Origin: Flavobacteriaceae bacterium
GTDB lineage: Bacteria > Bacteroidota > Bacteroidia > Flavobacteriales > Flavobacteriaceae
Direction: 5' to 3'
Assembly: GCA_009926065.1 (NCBI GenBank)
Contig: RFPP01000001.1
Coordinates: forward strand, 62,001 to 126,000
Length of the DNA: 64,000 nt
Shown here: positions 18,704-28,652 of the stretch, in pieces
Numbering within the stretch: the stretch's first letter is position 1
How the letters are laid out: each line of letters begins with the position of its first letter
Program-made: the position numbers and the translations under genes
The notes under the pieces: model-generated
Databases searched by the model: none
Told to the model about the DNA's origin: nothing
What the model saw: only the letters and a program-made list of their open reading frames with translations

Positions 18704-21127
18704 ATGAAAATATCATACAACTGGTTAAAACAATTTATTAATATCGATTTAGAATCAGAGTATACTGCTGAGGTTTTAACGGACCTTGGTTTAGAAGTTG
18801 AAAGTGTAGAAAAATTTGAGAGTTTGAAAGGAGGTTTAGAGGGTGTTGTGGTTGGTCATGTACTTACCTGTGAAAAACATTCCAATGCCGATAAATTAAA
18901 GGTAACCAAAGTAGATATAGGTACTGGAAATCCAATTCAAATTGTTTGTGGTGCTTCGAATGTTGCCGTAGGTCAAAAAGTTCCAGTAGCAACGATAGGT
19001 ACAAAATTATTTAATAAAGATGGGGAAACTTTTGAAATAAAAAAAGGAAAAATTAGAGGTGAAGAAAGTCATGGTATGATATGCGCCGAAGATGAATTAG
19101 GTCTTGGAGACAGTCATGAAGGAATTATGGTGCTCGATTCTAATTTGGTTCCTGGCACTCCAGCTGCTAAAGTTTTTAAAATAGAAACAGACGAAATTTT
19201 TGAAATTGGATTAACTCCAAATCGTACTGATGCCATGAGTCATTTGGGTGTTGCGAGAGATTTACGTGCTGGAATAATTCATAGATTAGGAAAACAATAC
19301 GAATTAATTACACCCTCTGTAAATAAATTTAAGGTTGATAAAAGAACTTTAAAAATTGATGTAAAAGTTAATAATACTAAATTAGTTCCTAGATATTGTG
19401 GTATTACAATTTCTGGAGTTACAATTAAGTCCTCTCCAGAGTGGCTTAAAAATAAATTAAGAGCTATAGGTTTAGCACCAAAAAACAATATTGTTGATGT
19501 GACTAATTATGTATTACATGAATTAGGACAACCACTTCACGCTTTTGACGCATCAAAAATAAATGGAAATATAATTGTTGATACTGTAAAAACAGGAACA
19601 AAATTTATCACATTAGATGGAATTGAAAGAATTTTGAATGAAGAAGATATAATGATTTGTGACACTCAAGGTCCACTTTGTATTGCAGGTGTTTTGGGAG
19701 GTTTTGATTCAGGAGTCTCTGAAACAACGAATACAATCTTTTTAGAAAGTGCTTATTTTAACTCCGTTTCAATACGTAAAACAGCTAAAAGACATGGTTT
19801 AAGTACCGATGCTTCCTTCAGATTTGAAAGAGGAATTGATCCTGCTATAACAGATTATGCGCTAAAAAGAGCTGCAATTTTAATTTTAGAAGTGGCTGGC
19901 GGAGAAATAACATCGGATCTAATTGATGTGAATAACACTAAAAATGGTGACATACCAGTTGTTCTAAATTTCGATAAAGTAACAAAAATTATTGGTCAAG
20001 AAATTCCTAAAGAAACCATAAAAAAAATACTTGTTTCATTGGATATAAAAATTACTAGTGTATCAGATTCAAGTTTAGGATTAATTATTCCGGCATATAG
20101 AGTAGATGTTCAAAGAGAAATCGATGTAATTGAAGAATTATTAAGAGTATATGGTTACAATAATGTAAAAATTAATAATAAAATAAATGCAACCGTTTTC
20201 AATTCCGGAAGAACGGAAGATTATAAAATTCAAAATATTATTGGAAATCAATTGACATCGCTAGCTTTTCATGAAATGATGGCTAATTCTTTAACCACTC
20301 CAGATTATATTAAATTGTCTGATAAGTTAAAAGAAGATTTTAATGTAACTATCCTTAATCCATTAAGTAATGATTTATCTACTTTAAGACAATCTCTCTT
20401 ATTTTCAGGATTAGAGGCAATATCATTTAATATTAATCGGAAAAATACTGATTTAAAGTTATTTGAATTCGGAAAAACATACCATAAACTCCCGTCAGGT
20501 TTTGATGAGCCAAAACATTTGTCATTATTTACCACCGGAAATAGATTAAATGAGAGTTGGACAAATGCTCAAAAACCTTCAGATTTTTTCTTGTTTAAAG
20601 GATATGTAAATAGTATTTTATCGAGATTAGGAATTGAAGATTTTAATACTAATCCTATTTCAAATGATGTTTTTGCTGAAGGAATTGCCTATGTAAATAG
20701 GAATGTAAAATTGGTAGAATTTGGAACTGTAAAGAAATCAATATTAAAGCATTTCGATATTAAGCAAGAAGTTTTTTATGCCGATTTCGATTGGAATGTT
20801 ATATTAAAATCAATTTCTAACAAAATAAAATTTGTAGAAATTCCAAAATATCCTGAAGTTAGAAGAGACTTAGCTTTACTTTTAGATGAATCAGTTGCAT
20901 TTGAAGAAATCTACAGTATTGCTAGACAAACTGAAAAATCTTTGTTAAAAGAAATTACTTTGTTTGACGTTTATGTTGGGAAAAATTTGCCAGAGGGAAA
21001 AAAATCATATGCAGTAGGTTTTACCATTCAAGATGATTCTAAAACTTTGACCGATACTCAAATTGAAAAAATTATGAGTAAACTTCTAAATAATTTCCAA
21101 ACACAATTAGGAGCGCAATTAAGATAA
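18704..21127 (+). CDS. pheT: Phenylalanine--tRNA ligase beta subunit
   Basis: The beta subunit of the alpha2-beta2 enzyme that charges tRNA-Phe. At 807 residues it shows the full bacterial layout: an N-terminal EMAP-like tRNA-binding domain (about 40-150), the B3/B4 editing domain (about 210-400, with FRFERGID), the B5 domain (about 405-480), the catalytic-like core, and the C-terminal FDX-ACB anticodon-binding domain (YPEVRRDLALLLDE onward). pheS is not adjacent, which is usual in this group. A -7 box lies just upstream. Confidence 0.97.
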   Translation: MKISYNWLKQFINIDLESEYTAEVLTDLGLEVESVEKFESLKGGLEGVVVGHVLTCEKHSNADKLKVTKVDIGTGNPIQIVCGASNVAVGQKVPVATIGTKLFNKDGETFEIKKGKIRGEESHGMICAEDELGLGDSHEGIMVLDSNLVPGTPAAKVFKIETDEIFEIGLTPNRTDAMSHLGVARDLRAGIIHRLGKQYELITPSVNKFKVDKRTLKIDVKVNNTKLVPRYCGITISGVTIKSSPEWLKNKLRAIGLAPKNNIVDVTNYVLHELGQPLHAFDASKINGNIIVDTVKTGTKFITLDGIERILNEEDIMICDTQGPLCIAGVLGGFDSGVSETTNTIFLESAYFNSVSIRKTAKRHGLSTDASFRFERGIDPAITDYALKRAAILILEVAGGEITSDLIDVNNTKNGDIPVVLNFDKVTKIIGQEIPKETIKKILVSLDIKITSVSDSSLGLIIPAYRVDVQREIDVIEELLRVYGYNNVKINNKINATVFNSGRTEDYKIQNIIGNQLTSLAFHEMMANSLTTPDYIKLSDKLKEDFNVTILNPLSNDLSTLRQSLLFSGLEAISFNINRKNTDLKLFEFGKTYHKLPSGFDEPKHLSLFTTGNRLNESWTNAQKPSDFFLFKGYVNSILSRLGIEDFNTNPISNDVFAEGIAYVNRNVKLVEFGTVKKSILKHFDIKQEVFYADFDWNVILKSISNKIKFVEIPKYPEVRRDLALLLDESVAFEEIYSIARQTEKSLLKEITLFDVYVGKNLPEGKKSYAVGFTIQDDSKTLTDTQIEKIMSKLLNNFQTQLGAQLR

Positions 21128-21169
21128 CTAGAATTTATTTACTATTTTATTTTAAATACATTACTATAA

Positions 21170-22678
21170 ATGAAAAAATTAATCTTTTTATTAGTCGTTT
21201 TATTTTCAATTAATTCAGCCAAAGCTCAAAATGCTTATAACATTAAAATTAATTTAAAAAATTGCAAGGACACTCTCGCCTACTTGACTTTTTACCAATT
21301 TGATAAAAATATGATTGTTGATACATGTACCAAAATCAAAAATGGTAAAATTGTTTTCAGCGGAAAAAAGAAATTATTAAAAGGGATTTACTCCCTTGTT
21401 GGTCAAGGAAAAACCATTTATTTCGATTTTTTCGTTGACGATGAAAACCAAAATCTGGATATTTCCAGCGAATCAGCTCCTAATTATAAAGAATTATTAC
21501 AATGTAGCAATTCCAAAATTCAAAATGATTTCTTTGATTATATCAAATATTTCGAAGTTCAAAGACTTGATTTTGAATCTAATTTGTCAAAAACTAAAGG
21601 GCTTAGTAAAAAAGATTCCACAGATTTTATGACCACCAAACAAAAATCAATCAATGATAATATTGAAAATTTTGAAAAGTCTTTCATACAAAAAAATAAA
21701 GGAACTTTTATAAGTGATGCTCTAAATTTAAAAATAGAAAAATACCTAAAAGACATACCTAAAGCCTCAAACGGTCGACCTGACAGTATTGCTGTGTATA
21801 AATATTATAAAAAACATTACTGGGATGGTGTTGACTTTAAAGAGGATGGATTAGCCAGAACTCCTTTTTTTCATGGTCGTTTATCTCGTTATTTTGATGC
21901 AGTTGTGATTAGAAATCCTGACTCCATTTCTGTTGAAATTGATCGTATAATGAATCAATCGATTGAAGGTTCCATAATGTATAAATTGTTATTAGCCCAT
22001 TTTGTAAACAAGTATGAAACTTCAAAAATAATGGGTTTTGACAAAGTATTTGTTTACATCGTAGATAAATATTTTAAAACTGGGAAAGCAAAAGACATTT
22101 ATAACGATGATAATATTGTAAATAACATTATTAATCGTGCAAATATATTAAGACCTCTTTTACTTGAGGCTGTTGCCCCAGATTTACCAATGATACCAAT
22201 TGAAAGTCATGATAAAATAGCGAAAATGGGCTTTGAAAATGCTAAAACTAGTGAGGAAATGACGAAGGTTTTCTATGCTAATGCAGCTGAAATAGAAAAA
22301 ACATTTTTAAAACTTCATTCTATAAAAGCAAAATATACTTTACTCGTTTTTTGGGATGTCGATTGCAGTCATTGTCAGGTAGAAATTCCTAAACTTATTG
22401 ACTTATATCATCAATTATTGAAAGAAAAAATTGATTTAAAGGTTTTCTGTGTTTATACCCAACATGACTTTGAAAAATATAAAAAGTACGTTCAAGAGAA
22501 AAAATTGGATTGGATAAACGTTTATGACGGAGTACATTACAATAACTTGAAAGATAAATACGATATTTACTCTACTCCAGTTATCTATATATTAGATAAA
22601 GATAAAAAAATCAAAGCTAAAAGAATTGATGTAGATCAAATTAAAACAATCTTGACCGCATTAGAAAAAAGTAATTAA
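21170..22678 (+). CDS. Thioredoxin-like secreted protein with DUF4369 and DUF5106-like regions
   Basis: A 502-residue protein with a signal peptide (ending AKAQ at about 20). The first ~110 residues resemble DUF4369, a helical middle part resembles DUF5106, and the C-terminal third is an AhpC/TSA-like thioredoxin fold with the redox pair C399-S-H-C402 in FWDVDCSHCQVE. It probably acts in the periplasm as a thiol-disulfide reductase of the TlpA/ResA type. It lies 42 bases after pheT and 73 before an ABC exporter, so it may share a transcript, though the functions differ. Confidence 0.85.
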   Translation: MKKLIFLLVVLFSINSAKAQNAYNIKINLKNCKDTLAYLTFYQFDKNMIVDTCTKIKNGKIVFSGKKKLLKGIYSLVGQGKTIYFDFFVDDENQNLDISSESAPNYKELLQCSNSKIQNDFFDYIKYFEVQRLDFESNLSKTKGLSKKDSTDFMTTKQKSINDNIENFEKSFIQKNKGTFISDALNLKIEKYLKDIPKASNGRPDSIAVYKYYKKHYWDGVDFKEDGLARTPFFHGRLSRYFDAVVIRNPDSISVEIDRIMNQSIEGSIMYKLLLAHFVNKYETSKIMGFDKVFVYIVDKYFKTGKAKDIYNDDNIVNNIINRANILRPLLLEAVAPDLPMIPIESHDKIAKMGFENAKTSEEMTKVFYANAAEIEKTFLKLHSIKAKYTLLVFWDVDCSHCQVEIPKLIDLYHQLLKEKIDLKVFCVYTQHDFEKYKKYVQEKKLDWINVYDGVHYNNLKDKYDIYSTPVIYILDKDKKIKAKRIDVDQIKTILTALEKSN

Positions 22679-22751
22679 TTAACTATTTAAAAAATATTAA
22701 GTTATTATAATAGTTAAGATGAAAATTACATCTAAAAAAAATCAAAAATAA

Positions 22752-24536
22752 ATGGCTCGTTTTAAAGAAAATGATTTACCAAAATCAAAGCTTACGAAAT
22801 CCTCTCTAACCAAAGCATTATTAATATTTAAATATGCTGAAAATCATAAATGGAAATTTTATGTAGGTTTAATTTTCTTATTATTTACTGGTGGAACTGC
22901 GCTGGCTTTTCCTAAATTAATGGGATTATTAATTGATTGTGTTAAAAATAAAGACAACGAACAAGCCAATTTAATTGCGGGTGGTTTGATTGTAATTCTA
23001 TTATTTCAATCGCTTTTCTCCTTTTTCAGATTGTCATTATTCGTAAATTTTACTGAAAATACATTAGCAAATTTACGTTTGGCTTTGTATAGCAATTTAA
23101 TAAAATTACCAATGACATTTTTCTCACAAAAACGTGTTGGTGAATTAAATAGCCGAATTAGTTCCGATATTACTCAAATTCAAGATACATTAACATCAAC
23201 TATTGCAGAATTTTTAAGACAATTTATTTTAATAATTGGTGGAATCGCATTGTTAGCCAGCGAGAGTATAAAACTAACCTTATTAATGTTATCTGTAGTT
23301 CCATTAGTGGCTGTTGCTGCTGTTATATTTGGTCGATTCATTAGAAGATATTCTAAAAAAGTTCAAGATCAGGTTGCAGAAAGTCAAGTAATCGTGGAAG
23401 AAACGATGCAAGGAATTAGTATTGTTAAGGCTTTCGCAAATGAGTGGTATGAAATAGCACGTTATAATGGTAAGATTAAAGAAATTGTAAAAATTGCTAT
23501 CAAGGGAGGAAAATTTAGAGGTTACTTTGCCTCGTTCATTATATTTTGTCTTTTTGGTGCTATAGTAGCTGTAGTTTGGTTTGGTGTTCGATTGAGTATT
23601 AGTGGAGAAATGAGCGTAGGACAGTTAATTTCATTTGTTTTATATTCCACTTTTGTTGGTGCTTCTTTTGGAGGAATTGCCGAGTTATATGCTCAAATTC
23701 AAAAGGCCGTGGGTGCAACTGAGAGAGTTTTTGAACTATTAGACGAATCACCCGAAAAAATTAACTCTTCTGAAATAGGTACTGAAAAAATATTAAAAGG
23801 AAATGTGAGTTTCAAAAAAGTAGCTTTTTCTTATCCATCAAGAAAAGAAATAAAAGTACTAAAAGACGTAAGTTTTAATGCCGATTTTGGTCAGAAAATA
23901 GCTATCGTCGGGCCTAGTGGTGCGGGAAAATCAACTATAGCCTCATTGTTGTTACGATTTTATAACATTGAAGGTGGGAAAATTACTATTGACGGTAAAA
24001 ATATTTACGATTACGATTTAGAAATTCTACGTGGGAATATGAGCATTGTTCCCCAAGATGTAATTTTATTTGGCGGAACCATTCGTGAAAATATTGCTTA
24101 TGGAAAACCAAATGCTACTGAAGAGGAAATAATTAAGGCAGCAAAACAAGCCAATGCCTATCAATTTATAAAAGGTTTTCCTGATAAATTTGAAACTATT
24201 GTTGGAGAACGTGGAATTAAACTTTCTGGAGGACAGCGTCAAAGAATTGCTATAGCTAGAGCATTATTAAAAAATCCAAGTATATTAATTTTAGATGAGG
24301 CCACTTCTTCATTGGATAGTGAAAGCGAAAAATTAGTTCAAGAAGCATTAGAAATTTTAATGGAAGGAAGAACAAGTATTATAATAGCTCACCGATTGTC
24401 AACCATTCGTTCTGCAGATCAAATAATAGTTTTAGATGAAGGAATAATTAAAGAACAAGGAACGCACCAAGAACTAATAACTTTAAAAAATGGAATTTAC
24501 AAAAACTTAAGTAAGCTTCAGTTTAATAGCTTTTAA
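22752..24536 (+). CDS. ABC exporter half-transporter (permease-ATPase fusion)
   Basis: A 594-residue type IV ABC half-transporter of the MsbA/lipid A export group. Six membrane helices span roughly residues 35-310, followed by the nucleotide-binding domain: Walker A GPSGAGKST, Q-loop region SIVPQDVILF, signature LSGGQRQR, Walker B ILILDEATSSLD with a canonical catalytic Glu, and H-loop IIAHRLST. It could be a homodimer exporting lipid or drug, or a partner for the second, degenerate half-transporter at 49043. The substrate cannot be read from the sequence. Confidence 0.92.
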   Translation: MARFKENDLPKSKLTKSSLTKALLIFKYAENHKWKFYVGLIFLLFTGGTALAFPKLMGLLIDCVKNKDNEQANLIAGGLIVILLFQSLFSFFRLSLFVNFTENTLANLRLALYSNLIKLPMTFFSQKRVGELNSRISSDITQIQDTLTSTIAEFLRQFILIIGGIALLASESIKLTLLMLSVVPLVAVAAVIFGRFIRRYSKKVQDQVAESQVIVEETMQGISIVKAFANEWYEIARYNGKIKEIVKIAIKGGKFRGYFASFIIFCLFGAIVAVVWFGVRLSISGEMSVGQLISFVLYSTFVGASFGGIAELYAQIQKAVGATERVFELLDESPEKINSSEIGTEKILKGNVSFKKVAFSYPSRKEIKVLKDVSFNADFGQKIAIVGPSGAGKSTIASLLLRFYNIEGGKITIDGKNIYDYDLEILRGNMSIVPQDVILFGGTIRENIAYGKPNATEEEIIKAAKQANAYQFIKGFPDKFETIVGERGIKLSGGQRQRIAIARALLKNPSILILDEATSSLDSESEKLVQEALEILMEGRTSIIIAHRLSTIRSADQIIVLDEGIIKEQGTHQELITLKNGIYKNLSKLQFNSF

Positions 24537-24551
24537 AAAATAAGTTGTAAA

Positions 24552-25721
24552 TTATTTCCCTTTTCGTCTTTCTCTTTCCGCAGTAATCAATTTTAATTCA
24601 CGACTAGTTTGTCCAGCAACTGAAGTGTTTTCTTCAGCTCTTCGAATTAAATATGGCATCACATCGCGAACAGGACCAAATGGCAAATATTTAGCGTTAT
24701 TGTAACCATTTGCAGATAAATTGTAACTTATGTTATCACTCATTCCATACAATTGTCCGAACCAAATTCTAGAATCTTTTTTATCAATTTTCAATTCCTG
24801 CATATATTCCATCAATTTATATGAGGATAATTCATTATGAGTACCTGCAAAAATGGCCATTCTATCAATATTTTTAACCATATATTGAATTGCAGCATCA
24901 TAATTTATATCAGTAGCTTCCTTAGATTCGCAAATTGGGCTAGGATATCCTTTTTCTTCAGCCCTCAAATTTTCCTTTTCCATATAGGCGCCTCGAACAA
25001 TTTTCATCCCAATATAGAAACCATCGGTTTTTGCTTGTTGGTGTAATTTCTTTAAATAATCCAATCTATCCCAACGGTACATTTGTAAAGTATTAAAAAC
25101 AATAGCTTGCTCTTTGTTGTATTTTTTCATCATTTGAGCAACCAAATCATCAGCTGCATCTTGCATCCAACTCTCCTCAGCGTCAATTAATAAAGGTACA
25201 TTTTTCTTATGAGCTTCGCTACAAACTTTATCAAAACGAGCTACAACCCTATTCCATTCCTCTTTATCAGATTCAGTTAATTCAACTTTGGAACCTACTT
25301 TTTCATATAAATCCAATCTACCAAATCCAGTAGGTTTAAAAACTGCAAATGGAATTGCTTCACGCTCTTCAGCAAATTCAATAGTTTTCAACGTCATTTT
25401 TAAAGCCGCATCAAATTGATCTTCTTGTTCTTTACCTTCTACAGAATAATCTAAAACAGACGAAACTCCTTTTGAATACATTTTGTCAACAACAGAAAGA
25501 CAGTCCACTTCATTAACTCCTCCACAAAAATGATCAAATACAGTAGCTCTAATAAGTCCTTCAACGGGTAAATGTGCTTTTAATGCAAAATTTGTAACGG
25601 CAGTACCAATTTTAACTAAAGGTTGATTGTCAATCAGTTTGAAAAGAAAATAAGCGCGATCCAATTCCGTATCACTTTTTAGTGAAAATGCAATCTCCGT
25701 ATTGTTGAAAATTTTATCCAT
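24552..25721 (-). CDS. Proline dehydrogenase
   Basis: A 389-residue FAD-dependent proline dehydrogenase that oxidises L-proline to pyrroline-5-carboxylate. It is a TIM-barrel with the PutA-like segments FAVFKPTGFGRLD, LIDAEESWMQ, MKIVRGAYMEKE and, at the C-terminus, PYLIRRAEENTSV, whose paired arginines bind the proline carboxylate. It is the monofunctional form, without the P5C dehydrogenase domain. It converges on the ABC exporter gene and diverges from aroB. Confidence 0.95.
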   Translation of the reverse strand: MDKIFNNTEIAFSLKSDTELDRAYFLFKLIDNQPLVKIGTAVTNFALKAHLPVEGLIRATVFDHFCGGVNEVDCLSVVDKMYSKGVSSVLDYSVEGKEQEDQFDAALKMTLKTIEFAEEREAIPFAVFKPTGFGRLDLYEKVGSKVELTESDKEEWNRVVARFDKVCSEAHKKNVPLLIDAEESWMQDAADDLVAQMMKKYNKEQAIVFNTLQMYRWDRLDYLKKLHQQAKTDGFYIGMKIVRGAYMEKENLRAEEKGYPSPICESKEATDINYDAAIQYMVKNIDRMAIFAGTHNELSSYKLMEYMQELKIDKKDSRIWFGQLYGMSDNISYNLSANGYNNAKYLPFGPVRDVMPYLIRRAEENTSVAGQTSRELKLITAERERRKGK

Positions 25722-25739
25722 GTATTTTTAATAATTATG

Positions 25740-25747
25740 CAAATATA
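25740..25747 (-). promoter_or_regulatory. Putative -7 box for proline dehydrogenase
   Basis: On the minus strand TATATTTG, 19 bases before the ATG, matches the TAnnTTTG consensus. No clear -33 TTG is seen. Confidence 0.45.
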
Positions 25748-25822
25748 AGAACACATTTAGGATTATTAATTAAAATTTACCTTATTTTGCATCATCAATT
25801 TACACTAATTATCAATATACGA

Positions 25823-26890
25823 ATGCAGGCAATTAAAGCTAATGGATATTCAGTAATTTTCAAAAACAATGGTTATTTAGAACTCAATAAAATGATTTCT
25901 GAAAATAATTATTCTAAGTTGTTTATTATTGTAGATTCAAATACTAATGAAGTTTGTTTGCCAAAATTTATTCCATTAATTGAAACCGAAAGTCCAATTG
26001 AAATTATAGAATTTGAAGCTGGAGAAATCAATAAAAACATTGATACCTGTATTCAAATTTGGAATGTTTTAACGGAATTAGGCGCTGATAAAAAGAGTTT
26101 GATTATCAACTTAGGTGGTGGCGTAGTTTCTGATCTTGGTGGTTTTGTAGCTTCTACTTTCAAAAGAGGAATTGATTTTATCAATATTCCTACAACATTG
26201 TTAGCCATGGTTGATGCGTCTATAGGAGGTAAAACTGGAATTGATTTAAGAAGTTTAAAAAATCAAATTGGTGTAATTAACAATCCAAAATTAGTAATTA
26301 TCGACTCTGAATATCTTGTTACGCTTCCGCAAATGGAAATGCGTTCTGGATTAGCAGAAATGTTGAAACATGGCTTGATATTTGACGCTTCCTATTGGAA
26401 AAAATTCTTAGATTTATCAATATTGGATTTTGCTGATTTTGATTCTATAATATATCATTCAATTATGATTAAAAATGAAATTGTGATGCAAGATCCTAAT
26501 GAAAAAGGAATTCGAAAAGGATTGAATTTTGGGCATACTTTAGGCCATGCAATAGAAAGTTATTTTATGGAAAACCCAACAAAAACAAATTTACTTCATG
26601 GTCAAGCAATTGCTATCGGAATGATATTGGAAAGCTATATTTCTATGATAAAAAAACTAATATCCAATGAAGAATATTTGGAAATAAAATCAACAATAAA
26701 GTCAATATTTGAAGAAATTAATTTTAATAAAATTGACATTCAATCGATTATAGATTTACTAATTCATGATAAGAAAAATGAAAAAGGTAAAATAAAATTT
26801 GTACTACTTGATGGAATTGGAAAATTTAAAATTGAACAAGTGGTTGAAAATGAAATAATTACATCTTCATTTGAAGATTATAAATTATAA
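25823..26890 (+). CDS. aroB: 3-dehydroquinate synthase
   Basis: AroB converts DAHP to 3-dehydroquinate, step two of the shikimate pathway. The start is the ATG at 25823 (MQAIKANGYSV, 355 residues), since the 12 upstream codons in frame are not family-like. Signature segments are the NAD-binding GGGVVSDLGGFVAST, FINIPTTLLAMVDASIGGKTG, and the metal ligands in GLAEMLKHG, NFGHTLGHAIE and LLHGQAIAIGM. It is divergent from proline dehydrogenase and precedes the polyamine genes. Confidence 0.96.
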   Translation: MQAIKANGYSVIFKNNGYLELNKMISENNYSKLFIIVDSNTNEVCLPKFIPLIETESPIEIIEFEAGEINKNIDTCIQIWNVLTELGADKKSLIINLGGGVVSDLGGFVASTFKRGIDFINIPTTLLAMVDASIGGKTGIDLRSLKNQIGVINNPKLVIIDSEYLVTLPQMEMRSGLAEMLKHGLIFDASYWKKFLDLSILDFADFDSIIYHSIMIKNEIVMQDPNEKGIRKGLNFGHTLGHAIESYFMENPTKTNLLHGQAIAIGMILESYISMIKKLISNEEYLEIKSTIKSIFEEINFNKIDIQSIIDLLIHDKKNEKGKIKFVLLDGIGKFKIEQVVENEIITSSFEDYKL

Positions 26891-26907
26891 AAAAAAAGTT
26901 AGGCAGT

Positions 26908-26940
26908 TTGTTATATAAAATTAATATTTTTTTACATTTG
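26908..26940 (+). promoter_or_regulatory. Bacteroidota-type promoter ahead of the polyamine cluster
   Basis: TTG (26908-26910), a 22-base spacer and TACATTTG (26933-26940) fit the -33/-7 consensus. The expected transcription start is only a few bases further, at or next to the ATG of the following 59-codon ORF (26946). That would give a leaderless or nearly leaderless first ORF. Confidence 0.55.
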
Positions 26941-26945
26941 CTCCG

Positions 26946-27125
26946 ATGAATAAAAAACAAAATACTACTCACTTTTCTTTCTCAAAAAATGAGACATATA
27001 TGGCTTTCCAAGCTTTATTGAATCGTTATTTTGGATTAGTTGGTTTTTTGTATTTTGACGAATTAAGACATTCCATAATCAATGATGATGAACTTCAAAT
27101 CATCTATGCGAATATTCGAGTTTGA
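26946..27125 (+). CDS. Small protein of unknown function upstream of arginine decarboxylase
   Basis: A 59-codon ORF starting MNKKQNTTHFSF and ending in an acidic, then hydrophobic, stretch with GLVGFLYFDEL and IINDDELQ. A second in-frame ATG at 27000 would give 41 residues. Codon use and amino-acid composition look like a real gene, and it fills the gap between aroB and speA. It has a promoter immediately in front and ends 55 bases before speA. It could be a small protein, or a leader ORF controlling the polyamine genes. I do not recognise a family. Confidence 0.6.
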   Translation: MNKKQNTTHFSFSKNETYMAFQALLNRYFGLVGFLYFDELRHSIINDDELQIIYANIRV

Positions 27126-27180
27126 AAATTAGATTTAATAAAGAAAAAACACTTTTTAATTCTAATTTACTGATAAACAT

Positions 27181-28587
27181 ATGAATACAAAATATTCGGA
27201 TTTAATTAATCAAAATTATTATTTTCCTCAAGAAGAATTTAATCTTAACAAAGACAACCTTCAATTTCATAATATCGATTTAATGAAATTGGTAGAACAA
27301 TATGGTACCCCTTTAAAATTTACCTATTTACCCCAAATATCCAATAACATTAAAAGAGCCAAAACTTGGTTCAAAAATGCAATGGATAAAAATGATTATC
27401 AAGGGAAATATTACTTTTGTTATTGTACTAAAAGTTCTCATTTTGAATACATTATGAATGAGGCATTTAAAAATAATATCCACATAGAAACTTCATCTGC
27501 TTTCGATATTAATATAGTTGAAAATTTATTGCAATCTGGTAAAATAAACAAAAGCACCTACGTGATTTGCAATGGTTTTAAAAGAGATCAATATATTGAA
27601 AACATAGCAAGAATAATCAATAACGGGCATAAAAACACCATTCCAATAATTGATAATTACGAAGAGTTAGATTTGCTTCAATCGGCAATAAAAGGCAAAT
27701 TCAAAATTGGAATTAGAATTGCAGCTGAAGAAGAGCCAAAATTTGAATTTTATACTTCCAGATTGGGAATTGGTTACCGAAATATTGTACCATTTTACAA
27801 AAAACAAATCCATGATAATAAAAATTTGGAACTTAAAATGCTACACTTTTTTATTAATACAGGAATTAATGACAACGCCTATTATTGGAACGAATTGATT
27901 AAATGTATCAAGGTTTATGTTGCCTTAAAAAAGGAATGTCCAAGTTTAGATAGTTTGAATGTTGGTGGTGGTTTTCCTATAAAAAATTCGTTAGCATTTG
28001 AATATGATTATCAATATATGATTGATGAAATTATTAATCAAGTTAAAATTGCTTGTGATGAAGCTGAAGTTGAAGTCCCAAATATATTTACTGAATTTGG
28101 TTCGTTCACTGTTGGTGAAAGTGGTGGCGCAATTTACCAAGTTTTGTATCAAAAGCAGCAAAATGATAGAGAAAAGTGGAATATGATTGACTCATCATTT
28201 ATTACAACCTTACCTGATACTTGGGCAATTAACAAACGATTTGTTATGTTATCTATCAATCGATGGAACGATACTTATGAAAGAGTTTTTTTAGGCGGAA
28301 TGACTTGTGATAGTGATGATTATTACAATTCTGAACAGAATATGAATGCCATTTATTTGCCAAAATACAATAAAGAAAAACCTTTATATATCGGTTTTTT
28401 TAATACCGGCGCCTATCAGGAAACTATTGGGGGATTTGGTGGATTGCATCACTGTTTAATTCCAGAACCTAAACATATATTAATAGATCATGACGAAAAT
28501 GGTGAAATTAAAACTACTGTTTTCTCAGAACAACAATCAGCAGATGATGTATTAAAAATATTAGGATATACTAACAAAAAAAAATAA
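27181..28587 (+). CDS. speA: Arginine decarboxylase, fold III PLP enzyme
   Basis: It decarboxylates arginine to agmatine, the entry step of polyamine synthesis. The 468-residue protein has the alanine-racemase-type barrel with PLP lysine K84 in FCYCTKSSH, the glycine-rich phosphate-binding LNVGGGF, and the C-terminal active-site segment MTCDSDD. It is much shorter than the E. coli SpeA (about 650 residues) but is the usual type in Flavobacteria. It is followed by a deoxyhypusine-synthase-like gene, which supports a polyamine role. Confidence 0.88.
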   Translation: MNTKYSDLINQNYYFPQEEFNLNKDNLQFHNIDLMKLVEQYGTPLKFTYLPQISNNIKRAKTWFKNAMDKNDYQGKYYFCYCTKSSHFEYIMNEAFKNNIHIETSSAFDINIVENLLQSGKINKSTYVICNGFKRDQYIENIARIINNGHKNTIPIIDNYEELDLLQSAIKGKFKIGIRIAAEEEPKFEFYTSRLGIGYRNIVPFYKKQIHDNKNLELKMLHFFINTGINDNAYYWNELIKCIKVYVALKKECPSLDSLNVGGGFPIKNSLAFEYDYQYMIDEIINQVKIACDEAEVEVPNIFTEFGSFTVGESGGAIYQVLYQKQQNDREKWNMIDSSFITTLPDTWAINKRFVMLSINRWNDTYERVFLGGMTCDSDDYYNSEQNMNAIYLPKYNKEKPLYIGFFNTGAYQETIGGFGGLHHCLIPEPKHILIDHDENGEIKTTVFSEQQSADDVLKILGYTNKKK

Positions 28588-28652
28588 AATTCGAATTGTA
28601 TATCAAATAATTAATTTGTTAATTTGAGACGATAAAAACTAAAAAACTAAAA

